Below, piece by piece: positions 35,215 through 44,334 of a DNA stretch of 64,000 bases. The notes beneath the pieces are model-generated. The model was not told where the DNA came from and made no database searches. It saw only the letters and a program-made list of their open reading frames with translations. Location of the stretch: the NCBI GenBank assembly GCA_903865435.1, contig CAIPJS010000042.1:37964-101963 (forward strand). The letters are read 5' to 3'. Source of the DNA: an uncultured Bacteroidota bacterium (lineage in GTDB: Bacteria; Bacteroidota; Bacteroidia; Chitinophagales; Chitinophagaceae). How positions within the stretch are numbered: position 1 is the first letter of the stretch; each line of letters begins with the position of its first letter. The position numbers were made by a program, and so were the translations under genes.

Positions 35215-35823
35215 ATGCTATATACAGATTTGCAATATTTTGGAACCATTGACTTTATTAAAACATTACTAAAGAACGCACAAGTCAATTATGACATTCA
35301 AGCGCCATTTACTAAAATGAGTTTCAAAAACAGAATGGTAATTCTTAGTGCGCAAGGTCCATTAAATTTAACCATCCCCATCATTGGCGGAAGAGAGCAG
35401 AAAATACCTATCCAAGAAATTTTAATTGATTATACAACTCCTTGGAGGGCACAACATTTTAAAGCATTGTGTACAGCTTATAAAAGATCGCCTTATTTTG
35501 AGTATTATGAACAAAGCCTATCCAACTTGTATACACAACAACATGATAAATTAATAGATTTTTTATTGGCTTGCCAGGAGTGGTTGCGAATGCAGATAAA
35601 AGCAAATTGGACAACAAGTTTAATCACCAATAGTAAAGAGCAAGGCATAGACCGAAATGAAAAATATTTTTCTCCTTGGCTTCCAAAAAATTATCAGCAA
35701 TCGGTGATCGTCCCCAAATACCAACAAGTTTTTGAAGACAAAATAGGATTTGTCAATAATGCCTGTATTGTTGATATGTTGTTTTGTTGTGGAGGAAAAG
35801 AACTGAAACAGTTACTTAGTTAA
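35215..35823 (+). CDS. WbqC-family protein
   Basis: A 202-residue protein with the WbqC signature: TDLQYFGTIDFI at the N-terminus, FKNRMVILSAQGPLNLTIPI, and WRAQHFKALCTAYKRSPYFEYY around residues 75-96. WbqC genes occur in O-antigen clusters, but the single-copy chromosomal form has unknown biochemical function, perhaps sugar or glycine modification. It ends a few bases into the convergent BlaI gene (overlap of 8 bases). Confidence 0.88.
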   Translation: MLYTDLQYFGTIDFIKTLLKNAQVNYDIQAPFTKMSFKNRMVILSAQGPLNLTIPIIGGREQKIPIQEILIDYTTPWRAQHFKALCTAYKRSPYFEYYEQSLSNLYTQQHDKLIDFLLACQEWLRMQIKANWTTSLITNSKEQGIDRNEKYFSPWLPKNYQQSVIVPKYQQVFEDKIGFVNNACIVDMLFCCGGKELKQLLS

Positions 35824-36193
35824 TGGCTAACTTTTCCATCATCAATGAGAATTCAAATAAATCTTGATCCGAAGTTTTGTGTTTGCCTAAAGCTTGTAAA
35901 ACCAATTGAGCGGTACTGCCACTAAATAAGGTTTGGACCATTTTATTCAAGTATTGCTCTTGTGCTTTTTCTTTTTTTAGGGTTGGTGTATAAATATGTT
36001 TTTTAGATTGTATATTTCTTGAAACCAACCCTTTGGTATTCATAATCTGCATCAGCTTGAGCGTAGTGGTATAACCTACTTCTTTTGTTTTTTGAACCAC
36101 TTCATGTACTTCTTTAACAGTTGCATTTTCTTTATCCCATAGAATACACAGTATCTCTAATTCACTTTCTGTAGGCTTGAATAACTTAGTCAT
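35816..36193 (-). CDS. BlaI/MecI/CopY-family transcriptional repressor
   Basis: A 125-residue winged-helix protein: MTKLFKPTESELEILCILWD at the start, VKEVHEVVQKTKEVGYTTTLKLM with the recognition helix, and the C-terminal dimerisation part. BlaI partners a BlaR1-type M56 membrane protease, but none is adjacent; genes on either side are wbqC and hppA. A TACGA-N9-TAGTA dyad lies 4 bases upstream of the ATG and could be its own operator. Target genes cannot be inferred with confidence. Confidence 0.9.
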   Translation of the reverse strand: MTKLFKPTESELEILCILWDKENATVKEVHEVVQKTKEVGYTTTLKLMQIMNTKGLVSRNIQSKKHIYTPTLKKEKAQEQYLNKMVQTLFSGSTAQLVLQALGKHKTSDQDLFEFSLMMEKLAIN

Positions 36194-36197
36194 ATAA

Positions 36198-36216
36198 TAC
36201 GATTGAATTCGTAGTA
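36198..36216 (-). promoter_or_regulatory. Possible BlaI-family operator
   Basis: An imperfect dyad, TACGA and TAGTA separated by 9 bases around a GAATTC centre, lies just ahead of the repressor start. BlaI/CopY operators often have TACTA/TAGTA or TACA/TGTA half-sites. Confidence 0.3.
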
Positions 36217-36240
36217 AAATACGAAAAAAGTTTAATTGTA

Positions 36241-36272
36241 AAAAATCCGCACTGTAAAAGATGCGGATTTTT
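36241..36272 (-). terminator. Terminator of hppA
   Basis: An 11-bp stem (AAAAATCCGCA 36241-36251 with TGCGGATTTTT 36262-36272) lies 29 bases after the hppA stop. It gives a run of T on the minus strand. Confidence 0.85.
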
Positions 36273-36301
36273 TTATAAACATGTATCAGAAAAAAAATAA
36301 T

Positions 36302-38713
36302 TTACTTATTATCTTTCTTTAAATAAGTTGAAAATTTTGCATTTTGTTCAGCAGTTAATGCTTTACCATTTACTGTTATTTTACCATCTTTAATTTGAAT
36401 GTTTACATTGTCAACAGGAGCTATACCTTCTTCTTGCAATGCTTGAAACAATGTTTTGGTATTTGCTGAAATAGTCGCCGTAGCTGCAGAATCATTAATA
36501 ATTTTTGCACCAGCAGTTGAATCTGAATTAATTACAGAAATTTCAACAGTTTGTGTTTTATTTACCGCTGCTCCAGTTGGATGCATTTTAGCTAAAGTTG
36601 GCGCCAAAACTAAGGACACAATAGACATTAATTTAATCAAGATATTCATAGATGGCCCAGAAGTATCTTTAAATGGATCTCCCACCGTATCTCCTGTTAC
36701 AGAAGCCTTATGTGGTTCAGATTTCTTATAAAACATCTCACCATTTATCTCAACACCCTTTTCAAAAGATTTTTTTGCATTGTCCCAAGCACCACCCGCA
36801 TTGTTTTGGAAAATACCCATTAATACACCACTTACAGTAGCGCCAGCTAAGAAACCACCTAAGGCTTCAGGGCCCATTGTAAATCCAATTAATATAGGGG
36901 AGATGATGGTAATGGCTCCAGGTAACATCATTTTTTTCAAGGAAGCTTCTGTACTAATCGCCACACATTTATCGTATTCTGGTTTACCAGTACCTTCCAT
37001 AATTCCAGGAATGGTTCTAAACTGACGACGTACTTCTTCCACCATGGCCATTGCTGCTTCACCCACAGCGCGAATGGCCAATGAAGAAAATATAAATGGA
37101 ATCATTGCACCAACAAATAAAGAAGCCAATACATCAGCTTTATAAATGTCAATATGTTGATTGTTAGGCATCGCCACACCCACAAAGGCAGCGAATAATG
37201 CTAATGAAGTTAATGCAGCAGAAGCAATGGCAAAACCTTTACCACTTGCAGCAGTTGTATTTCCAACAGCATCTAAAATATCTGTTTTCTCACGAATCTC
37301 TGCAGGCAATTCACTCATTTCAGCAATACCACCAGCGTTATCAGCAATAGGACCAAAAGCATCAATCGCTAATTGCATTGCAGTAGTGGCCATCATACCA
37401 GCTGCAGCAATAGCAACACCATACAAACCAGCACAAGCGAATGAACCATAAATTCCAGCAGCTAAAACTAAAATTGGGAAGAAGGTTGATTCCATTCCTA
37501 TAGCTAAACCTCCAATAATATTGGTTGCATGTCCTGTACTAGATTGTTTGATAATGCTTAACACAGGGCGTTTACCCATTGCAGTGTAATATTCAGTAAT
37601 GATGCTCATTAATGTACCTACGATCAATCCAACAGCGATCGCACCAATTACTCCGTTTCTTGTAAATTCTAAACCACGTAAGGTCATTGTTTCAGGTAAA
37701 ATATTAGATACTAAGAAATAACAAGCAATGGCTGTTAAAATCATAGACCCATAATTACCCATATTTAATGCCCTTTGAACAGTAGCTGTGTTTAATCCAG
37801 CATTCTCGCTGATACGAACAAAGAAAGTTCCAATAATGGATAATAAAATACCCACACCTGCTATCAACATGGGCAATAAAATAGGAGACAAGCCACCAAA
37901 GGCATCAACTAATTTTGCACCATTGGCTCCAGTTACTTCTTGTCCTAAAACCATGGTGGCTAAAACGGTGGCCACATAAGAACCAAATAAATCGGCACCC
38001 ATACCAGCCACATCACCCACATTGTCACCTACGTTATCTGCAATGGTTGCAGGGTTACGTGGATCATCTTCTGGAATACCTGCTTCTACTTTACCTACTA
38101 AATCAGCACCCACATCGGCAGCCTTGGTATAAATACCTCCACCCACACGTGCAAACAATGCAATAGACTCAGCACCTAAAGAGAATCCAGTTAAGATTTC
38201 TATTGTACGCAACATACCTTCTGCGTCTCCAGTTGGAGAGAAAAAATGTTTGATAATTAAAAACAGACCACCCAATCCTAATACTGCCAATCCAGATACG
38301 CCTAAGCCCATCACAGATCCACCAGTAAAAGAAACTTTCAATGCACGTGCTAAACTTGTTTTAGCAGCTTCTGCAGTTCTTACATTCGCTTTCGTAGCAA
38401 TTTTCATTCCAATATATCCTGCAGTGGCACTAAATACAGCACCAATTACAAATGCAATGGAGATACTCCAGTGACTTGTTGCGTTTTTGGAAGCCATAAA
38501 GCCCAATAATAAACCTACAATTACTACAAAGTAGCCAAGGATTTTCCACTCTGCTTTTAAGAATGCCATCGCACCTTCTGCGATATACGTGCTTATCTCT
38601 TTCATTCTAGCATTACCAGCATCTTGCTTAGCTACCCAGTTGAATTTCAATAGAGTATATAGTAAACCTACAACTCCCATAGCCGGAACGGCATAAAATA
38701 GACAATCGTTCAT
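36302..38713 (-). CDS. hppA: Membrane-bound ion-pumping pyrophosphatase with C-terminal extension
   Basis: An 803-residue polytopic protein. The hydrolytic signature [20 protein letters not shown] and the double DNVGDNVGD motif near residue 225 are intact. The [11 protein letters not shown] motif has Ala and Gly where potassium-independent enzymes have Lys and Thr, marking the potassium-dependent class; whether it pumps Na+, H+ or both is not decided by this. After the last helix (LAPTLAKMH, near residue 710) there is an extra soluble tail of about 90 residues, ending [19 protein letters not shown], that most family members lack. It uses pyrophosphate from biosynthesis to energise the inner membrane. 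Confidence 0.95.
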   Translation of the reverse strand: MNDCLFYAVPAMGVVGLLYTLLKFNWVAKQDAGNARMKEISTYIAEGAMAFLKAEWKILGYFVVIVGLLLGFMASKNATSHWSISIAFVIGAVFSATAGYIGMKIATKANVRTAEAAKTSLARALKVSFTGGSVMGLGVSGLAVLGLGGLFLIIKHFFSPTGDAEGMLRTIEILTGFSLGAESIALFARVGGGIYTKAADVGADLVGKVEAGIPEDDPRNPATIADNVGDNVGDVAGMGADLFGSYVATVLATMVLGQEVTGANGAKLVDAFGGLSPILLPMLIAGVGILLSIIGTFFVRISENAGLNTATVQRALNMGNYGSMILTAIACYFLVSNILPETMTLRGLEFTRNGVIGAIAVGLIVGTLMSIITEYYTAMGKRPVLSIIKQSSTGHATNIIGGLAIGMESTFFPILVLAAGIYGSFACAGLYGVAIAAAGMMATTAMQLAIDAFGPIADNAGGIAEMSELPAEIREKTDILDAVGNTTAASGKGFAIASAALTSLALFAAFVGVAMPNNQHIDIYKADVLASLFVGAMIPFIFSSLAIRAVGEAAMAMVEEVRRQFRTIPGIMEGTGKPEYDKCVAISTEASLKKMMLPGAITIISPILIGFTMGPEALGGFLAGATVSGVLMGIFQNNAGGAWDNAKKSFEKGVEINGEMFYKKSEPHKASVTGDTVGDPFKDTSGPSMNILIKLMSIVSLVLAPTLAKMHPTGAAVNKTQTVEISVINSDSTAGAKIINDSAATATISANTKTLFQALQEEGIAPVDNVNIQIKDGKITVNGKALTAEQNAKFSTYLKKDNK

Positions 38714-38748
38714 AAAAAAGTGTATTCTTTAGTTATAATTAAGGACTG

Positions 38749-38756
38749 CAAAAATA
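38749..38756 (-). promoter_or_regulatory. -7 promoter box of hppA
   Basis: The minus strand reads TATTTTTG followed by CAGTCC, 35 bases before the hppA ATG. A TTTG 23 bases further upstream could be the -33 element. Confidence 0.5.
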
Positions 38757-38805
38757 GGGGGTAAAAGCCAAAAAAAGTGCAAAAAGCTCAACATTACTCT
38801 ACTCA

Positions 38806-40020
38806 TTATTCAACTAATGAGGTCGTATCCACCTTGCCAGTGAAAACCGAAGCAATTTCCTTGCCTTTATAGATGGATTTATTGAATTTATTGCCCAAAA
38901 TGATGATGGTAGCCGATTCATTGATCAATCTGGTAAAAACGGTGTTATTGCCATGCCACCATCCATTGTGGTAAATCAATTTTTCTTCGTTGGGTTTGGT
39001 CAAAATACGCCAGCCCAAACCGTAATTATGGTAATACTTATTGATGGGACTTTGTGGCTGATAGGCCATTTCTAAAGTTGCAGGGGCTAAAAATTTACCT
39101 TCTGTCAAAGCTTTGTCCCATAACAACATGTCACGCGCTGTGCTGTATACATTCTTATCTCCATAAATACAATCAAATTTTTCAATGCGATAGGGCACTT
39201 TTCTTGCATTATAAGAGGGTGTGTATTTATCTATAGTTTTAGCACTAAAAATATAGGTGTTGTCCATTTTCAATGGCTTGAATATATTTTCGGCCATATA
39301 AGTTGGAAACTCTTGTCCAGTAATTTTTTCAATAATCAAGGCCAATAGAACAAAATTGGTATTGCAATATTTAAACACACGATCTGGATTACTTTGTGGC
39401 GCTGGCTTTTTACTCACCATAAAATCTAAAACATCCTGATTGTTGTAAATACCTTGTTTGAAAGGGGTTTCAGACTTGATCAATTGAATTTTCTTTACCC
39501 ATCTACCTTTTTTATTTTTAACCTGGGTCATCATGTATTTGTGCGATTCCATAAAAACAGTGTAATCGGGCAAACCACTGCGATGAGAAAGTAACTGTTC
39601 AATAGTCACTTCGGTATAAGGAAAATTAGGAACGTATTTTGTAACAGGCGCTTTCAAATCCAATTTGTGTTGCTCCCATAATTTTAATGCGGCCATCCCA
39701 GTAAATGTTTTGGAAATAGAAGCTAAATGAATAGAAGTTTCAGGGGACATTGCTGTTTTGCTTCCAAAATCGGAATAGCCTTGGTAGTCCTCAAAAATTA
39801 TTTCTCCATTCTTAGCCACCACAATTTCTCCACTAAACCCTTTCTTGCCTAATAACAATTCATATTTTGCTTTGACTTCTGCTTTTAATTTTTCTTTGTC
39901 TGTTACACTCAATCCAACTTTGGTAAAATTAGGATTGTCCATGTATTTTGAAGCTTGACTTGTGCCACAAGCACAAATCAAAAAATTGAAAACGAGAAAT
40001 AGGGCCCAACGTGCGATCAT
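38806..40020 (-). CDS. Serine hydrolase, class C beta-lactamase/PBP4-like lipoprotein
   Basis: A 404-residue protein with signal and possible lipobox ICAC (Cys18). The family catalytic motifs are SISK (SxxK, near 103-106), YCN (YxN, near 214-216) and HNGWWHG (HxG). These belong to the broad beta-lactamase/transpeptidase-like family, many of which are peptidases, esterases or peptidoglycan-related and are not antibiotic-inactivating. It sits alone between hppA and serA; the BlaI gene is 2.6 kb away, so a regulatory link is not supported by position. Function undetermined. Confidence 0.85.
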   Translation of the reverse strand: MIARWALFLVFNFLICACGTSQASKYMDNPNFTKVGLSVTDKEKLKAEVKAKYELLLGKKGFSGEIVVAKNGEIIFEDYQGYSDFGSKTAMSPETSIHLASISKTFTGMAALKLWEQHKLDLKAPVTKYVPNFPYTEVTIEQLLSHRSGLPDYTVFMESHKYMMTQVKNKKGRWVKKIQLIKSETPFKQGIYNNQDVLDFMVSKKPAPQSNPDRVFKYCNTNFVLLALIIEKITGQEFPTYMAENIFKPLKMDNTYIFSAKTIDKYTPSYNARKVPYRIEKFDCIYGDKNVYSTARDMLLWDKALTEGKFLAPATLEMAYQPQSPINKYYHNYGLGWRILTKPNEEKLIYHNGWWHGNNTVFTRLINESATIIILGNKFNKSIYKGKEIASVFTGKVDTTSLVE

Positions 40021-40121
40021 CTGTTAGTATTTATAAGGTGTCAATCAACAAGTATAGTTACAAAAATAACGCTATAATGACATAATTTATTGTTAATGAA
40101 TAGCAAACAGTTAATTTTTTT

Positions 40122-40129
40122 TAACTTTG
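40122..40129 (+). promoter_or_regulatory. -7 promoter box abutting the serA start
   Basis: TAACTTTG, 4 bases before the serA ATG, predicting an almost leaderless message. Confidence 0.6.
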
Positions 40130-40133
40130 TGCC

Positions 40134-41372
40134 ATGAGCAATTTAGATACCACCAGTTACCCTAAGGATAAAATCAAGGTTTTATTCCTTGAAAACATCA
40201 GCGATAAAGCGGTGCAATACTTCAAGGATCAAGGGTATACCGATGTAAAAAAGCTATCTGGAGCTTTGAGCGAGGAGGAATTGATTAAAGTGATTAAAGA
40301 TGTCCATATTCTTGGAATTAGATCCAAGACTTTTATTTCTAAAAAAGTTTTAGACAATGCAAAAAAATTACAAGCCATTGGATGTTTTTGTATTGGGATA
40401 AATCAAGTAGATCTTAAAACATGTAAACAAAAAGGGGTGGCTTTATTTAATGCCCCCTATAGTAATACAAGAAGTGTAGCAGAATTAGTCATTGGTGCAT
40501 CCATTATGTTGATTCGTCGTATTACAGATAAAAACTTAGCAGCACACCAAGGCATTTGGAACAAAGAAGCAAAAGGTAGTTTTGAATTAAGAGGAAAAAC
40601 TATGGGTATTCTTGGTTATGGTAATATTGGAATGCAGTTAAGTGTGCTAGCCGAAGCCATGGGTATGAAAGTAAAATTTTATGATGTTGAAACCAAACTT
40701 CCCATAGGCAACGCCATTGCTGTAAAATCTATTAAAGATTTAGTAAGCAGTTCAGATATCATTTCCTTGCACGTTCCAGAAACCAATCAAACAAAAAATT
40801 TAATTAACAAAGCAGTTATTAAGCAATGCAAGCAAAGCGCTATATTAATCAATTACGCACGAGGAGAAGTAGTGGATTTAGATGCACTCAGTCAAGCCCT
40901 AAAAGACAAAACCATTGCGGGCGCTGCCATTGATGTATTTCCGATTGAACCCGAAAAAAATGGCGATAAATTTACAAGCCCATTACAAGGATTGTCTAAT
41001 GTGATCCTAACACCTCATATTGGCGGATCTACCGAAGAAGCTCAAGAAAATATTGGAGAAGATGTAAGCATTAAATTGTATCAATATCTTGAACGTGGCG
41101 TATCTACTGGCTCACATAGTATTCCTGGTATTAGTTTACCTCCAGTTGAAAATGCACACCGCATCTTACACATTCATAATAATGTACCTGGTGTTTTGAG
41201 TGCCATCAATACTGTAATGTCTAAAAATAAAATTAATATTTTGGGACAATATTTAAAAACGAACGATGAAATTGGATATGTGGTTTTGGATGTAGATTCT
41301 AAATTATCTAAAACGGCCATTGCACTTTTAAAAGAAGTAAAACATACTATTAGAGCGCGTATGTTGTATTAG
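40134..41372 (+). CDS. serA: D-3-phosphoglycerate dehydrogenase with ACT domain
   Basis: A 412-residue enzyme, matching the E. coli-type length of 410. The NAD-binding loop GILGYGNIGMQLSVLAEAMG near residues 158-177, catalytic R of NYARGEVVDLDAL, E in the FPIEPEK segment and H of LTPHIGGSTEEAQENI are present. The C-terminal ACT domain (about 335-412, NNVPGVLSAINTVM) binds serine as feedback inhibitor in this class. It commits 3-phosphoglycerate to serine synthesis. serB and serC are not adjacent. Confidence 0.97.
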   Translation: MSNLDTTSYPKDKIKVLFLENISDKAVQYFKDQGYTDVKKLSGALSEEELIKVIKDVHILGIRSKTFISKKVLDNAKKLQAIGCFCIGINQVDLKTCKQKGVALFNAPYSNTRSVAELVIGASIMLIRRITDKNLAAHQGIWNKEAKGSFELRGKTMGILGYGNIGMQLSVLAEAMGMKVKFYDVETKLPIGNAIAVKSIKDLVSSSDIISLHVPETNQTKNLINKAVIKQCKQSAILINYARGEVVDLDALSQALKDKTIAGAAIDVFPIEPEKNGDKFTSPLQGLSNVILTPHIGGSTEEAQENIGEDVSIKLYQYLERGVSTGSHSIPGISLPPVENAHRILHIHNNVPGVLSAINTVMSKNKINILGQYLKTNDEIGYVVLDVDSKLSKTAIALLKEVKHTIRARMLY

Positions 41373-41382
41373 TGGCGTATCA

Positions 41383-42102
41383 TTACAATTGTTCCAGCAT
41401 CTTTTTAATTTCCTCGGCATCTACGCCAGTGGCTTGTAAATTTTCTTGCATAGCATCTTTAGCATAAAGCATTTTACTTGCATACATTTTTCTTGCACTG
41501 CTATGCATTTCTTTAGCACCTGTTGCCTGCATAATTTCTTTAATATTATTAGAACGCACACCAGAGCCTGGCATGATAATAATTCGTTCTCCAGCTTCTT
41601 CCACTAATTTTTTTAATAGCGGGAGGGCATCTGCTGCATTGGGTACTTGACCACTGGTTAAAATACGCTTACAACCAGTTGCAATAATTTCTTCTAAAGC
41701 AATGAAGGGGTCTTTACATCTATCAAAGGCTCTATGAAAACTTATTTGCATAGAAGGCCCCGCTATAGCTACAAGTTCTTTAGTTCTATTTGTATCAATA
41801 CTTCCATCTGCATTCAATAATCCTATAACGGCTCCTAAATAGCCTAGTTCTTTAATAGTGAGTAAATCGGCCTTCATTACTTCAAACTCCGATCTTGAAT
41901 ATAAAAAATCACCTCCTCTTGGTCGAATAATTGGAAACACTGGTTGTGTTGTGAAAGACCTTAGTGTTTTTAAACTTCCATAAGATGGGGTAGTACCGCC
42001 TTCTTGAGGGTTTTCACAAAATTCAATTCGATGGGCACCTGCTTTTAAAGCGCTGACTGCAGCCTCTACTGAAAATACAGCTATTTCAAGTTTTGTAGAC
42101 AT
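41383..42102 (-). CDS. cutC: CutC-family protein
   Basis: A 239-residue TIM-barrel protein: EIAVFSVEAAVSALKAGAHRIEFCENPQEGGTTPS at the N-terminus (split as EIAVFSVE and RIEFCENPQEGGTTPS), PIIRPRGGDFLYS, SFHRAFDRCKDP, RILTSGQ and IMPGSGVR. CutC was first linked to copper tolerance in E. coli, but its biochemical activity is unsettled. Next to a glycosylasparaginase gene, from which it is separated by 4 bases, a carbohydrate-related activity is at least as plausible. It follows that gene on the same strand. Confidence 0.9.
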   Translation of the reverse strand: MSTKLEIAVFSVEAAVSALKAGAHRIEFCENPQEGGTTPSYGSLKTLRSFTTQPVFPIIRPRGGDFLYSRSEFEVMKADLLTIKELGYLGAVIGLLNADGSIDTNRTKELVAIAGPSMQISFHRAFDRCKDPFIALEEIIATGCKRILTSGQVPNAADALPLLKKLVEEAGERIIIMPGSGVRSNNIKEIMQATGAKEMHSSARKMYASKMLYAKDAMQENLQATGVDAEEIKKMLEQL

Positions 42103-42106
42103 ATTT

Positions 42107-43180
42107 TTAATCTAATGAAGAAGATTCAAATAATTTATTTCCATCATTGGTATGCACTGCATAATTAAATCCTTTGTGTAAAGCATAAGCGCCCACTTCC
42201 CCTTTTTTATTAATGGCAATAAAACATACTTGAATGTCTTTGGCTTTTTCTTTTTTAATTCTTCTTATTCTTTCTGTAATAATTTGACAAGCTTCTTTGG
42301 GTGACTTTCCTTGTCTCATTTGCTCCACTACAGCACTTGCACCAGCAACACGAATCACATCTTCACCCTGACCAGTTGCAACCACTGCACCCACTTCATT
42401 GTCTACATATAAGCCAGCACCAATTATAGGGGAGTCCCCCACACGACCTCTCATTTTAAAACCCGCACCACTGGTAGTACAACTACCAGATAAGTTTCCA
42501 TAACTATCTAAAGCAATCATCCCAATGGTATCGTGATTCCACTCCCCTGTAATTAGTTTATGTGGTGCCATTAAAGAAGGATCTAATTGACTCGTAGCTT
42601 GTTTCCTTTCAATATTAATAACTGGTTTGTATTCTGATTTTTTTAACCAATTTTCATAAGATGATTTTGCATCTTTGGATAAAGTGTCTGGTTCTAATGT
42701 AAAACCTTCTGACACCGCAAACTGTTGTGCACCTTCACCCACTAGCATCACATGTGGTGTTTTTTCCATGACTCTTCTTGCAACCGATATAGGATGTTTA
42801 ATACGTTCTAAAAAAGCAACGCTTCCGCAATTAAATTCATGATCCATGATAGAAGCATCCAAAGTTACATGACCATCTCTGTCTGGATTTCCACTTAAAC
42901 CAACGCAACAATTAATTTCATCTTCGGTCACCATCACACCTTTTTCTACTGCATCCAATGCTTTACCACCTATACCAATTATTTTCCAAGCAGCCATATT
43001 GGCTGCCAAACCTGCATCCCATGTTGCTACTACTACAGGATTCACCACTGGATTCATATTGCTAATTGTATTGGAGCCGCCCGTAATACCTTGTACCGAT
43101 TTAGGAATAAACCCAGTGATGGTAAAACTTGAAATACCTAAACCACTTAAGTTCAAAAACTTTCTTCTATCCATGCTCAT
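42107..43180 (-). CDS. N4-(beta-N-acetylglucosaminyl)-L-asparaginase (glycosylasparaginase)
   Basis: A 357-residue Ntn hydrolase. The N-terminus has a twin-arginine-type signal, DRRKFLN with a hydrophobic stretch, so export in folded form is likely. Autocleavage should occur between D217 and T218 (NHDTIGM), making Thr218 the nucleophile; the beta-subunit motifs SCTTSGAGFKMRGRVGD and GAGLYVDNEVGAVVATGQG follow. It hydrolyses GlcNAc-Asn linkages of glycoproteins. It is co-directional with cutC and divergent from an amino-sugar-kinase-like gene. Confidence 0.93.
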   Translation of the reverse strand: MSMDRRKFLNLSGLGISSFTITGFIPKSVQGITGGSNTISNMNPVVNPVVVATWDAGLAANMAAWKIIGIGGKALDAVEKGVMVTEDEINCCVGLSGNPDRDGHVTLDASIMDHEFNCGSVAFLERIKHPISVARRVMEKTPHVMLVGEGAQQFAVSEGFTLEPDTLSKDAKSSYENWLKKSEYKPVINIERKQATSQLDPSLMAPHKLITGEWNHDTIGMIALDSYGNLSGSCTTSGAGFKMRGRVGDSPIIGAGLYVDNEVGAVVATGQGEDVIRVAGASAVVEQMRQGKSPKEACQIITERIRRIKKEKAKDIQVCFIAINKKGEVGAYALHKGFNYAVHTNDGNKLFESSSLD

Positions 43181-43253
43181 AGTGCTTTCATTTTATAGAT
43201 TTCAAGATACGAACAATGAACTTATTTTTAGTACTTTTAACTATTAAAATTAT

Positions 43254-44270
43254 ATGGAATCAATTTTTAATTTGTATGGATGGAAGGTAATGAGTTATGA
43301 ACCAATACATCAAGGTTTGATCAATCATACTTATGCTGTTAAAACAAATAAAGATGAATTTATTTTGCAATCCATTAACCATAAGGTTTTTAAGGACCCT
43401 GCAGCCATAGATGCCAATATCAATTCCATTTCAAAATATATCAACTTAAATAACCCGGATTATTTATTCACCCATTTAGTACCTACCATTGAAGGCAAAA
43501 CATTGTTAGAATGGGAGCAAGGCTATTACCGAGCTTTTCATAAAATTGATGGTTATGCTTTAAGTGTTTTAGAAAACGAGCACCAAGTAGAAGCAGCTGC
43601 GGAACAATTTGCCCAATTTACATTTGGTTTAAAAAATTTCAATGCAGCTTCCCTTCAAAATACGCTTCCACAATTTCATGATTTAAATTTAAGGTATCAA
43701 CAATTTACCGAAGCCCTCCAAAATGGAGATGTCAAAAGAAGTGATGCCAATAAAGACACCATTCAATATTTAGAATCCAATAAACATTATGTAAGTACCT
43801 ATAATAGTTTTATTGCACATCCAGATGCTACCAAAAGAGTTACACATCATGATACCAAAATTAGCAATGTGCTTTTTAATAAAACAAATGGAATAGAAAA
43901 AGCCATTTGTGTGATTGACTTAGACACTGTCATGGCTGGTTATTTTATTAGCGACGTAGGGGACATGTGTAGAACCTGCTTATGTGCGGTTTCTGAAGAA
44001 GAAAAAGATTTAAATAAAATTACTGTAGACCCTTTAAAATGGGCCGCTTTAAAAAAAGGGTATTTAAAATACATGCAGGATACACTATGCAATTATGAAT
44101 TGGACCATTTTTTTTATGCAGGACAATTTATGATATACATGCAAGCGCTTCGTTTTTTTACAGATCATTTAAATAAGGACAGCTATTATGGCGTAAGCTA
44201 TGAAGGCCAAAACCTAGTGCGTACGCTGAATCAAATACGTTTATTAGAACAGTACAATAAACTGAATTAA
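43254..44270 (+). CDS. Phosphotransferase of the APH fold, N-acetylhexosamine kinase-like
   Basis: A 338-residue protein-kinase-like enzyme. The catalytic loop THHDTKISNVLFN (HxD-x4-N) and the metal-binding DLDTVMAGYFISDVGD are intact; the N-terminal lobe contains INHTYAV and EFILQSINHKVF. NahK, an N-acetylhexosamine 1-kinase, has this layout and starts intracellular use of free GlcNAc or GalNAc. The position, divergent from glycosylasparaginase and near GH109, favours an amino-sugar substrate over aminoglycosides. Antibiotic resistance is not supported. Confidence 0.8.
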   Translation: MESIFNLYGWKVMSYEPIHQGLINHTYAVKTNKDEFILQSINHKVFKDPAAIDANINSISKYINLNNPDYLFTHLVPTIEGKTLLEWEQGYYRAFHKIDGYALSVLENEHQVEAAAEQFAQFTFGLKNFNAASLQNTLPQFHDLNLRYQQFTEALQNGDVKRSDANKDTIQYLESNKHYVSTYNSFIAHPDATKRVTHHDTKISNVLFNKTNGIEKAICVIDLDTVMAGYFISDVGDMCRTCLCAVSEEEKDLNKITVDPLKWAALKKGYLKYMQDTLCNYELDHFFYAGQFMIYMQALRFFTDHLNKDSYYGVSYEGQNLVRTLNQIRLLEQYNKLN

Positions 44271-44334
44271 AAGAGCTAAATTAAAGTATAGAAATACTAA
44301 AACTGGAATACTTATTCTTAATGATTTCAATAAT

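Noticed and set aside
36456..38474. Several plus-strand frames of 60-96 codons antisense to hppA
   Set aside because: They lie inside a clear membrane pyrophosphatase gene and are hydrophobic mirror frames of it, with no independent features.
38806..40020. Reading the SxxK hydrolase as an antibiotic-resistance beta-lactamase
   Set aside because: The motifs are those of a large family with many unrelated activities, and the BlaI gene is 2.6 kb away with other genes between.
43254..44270. Reading the APH-fold kinase as an aminoglycoside resistance gene
   Set aside because: The gene context and NahK-like layout favour an amino-sugar kinase.
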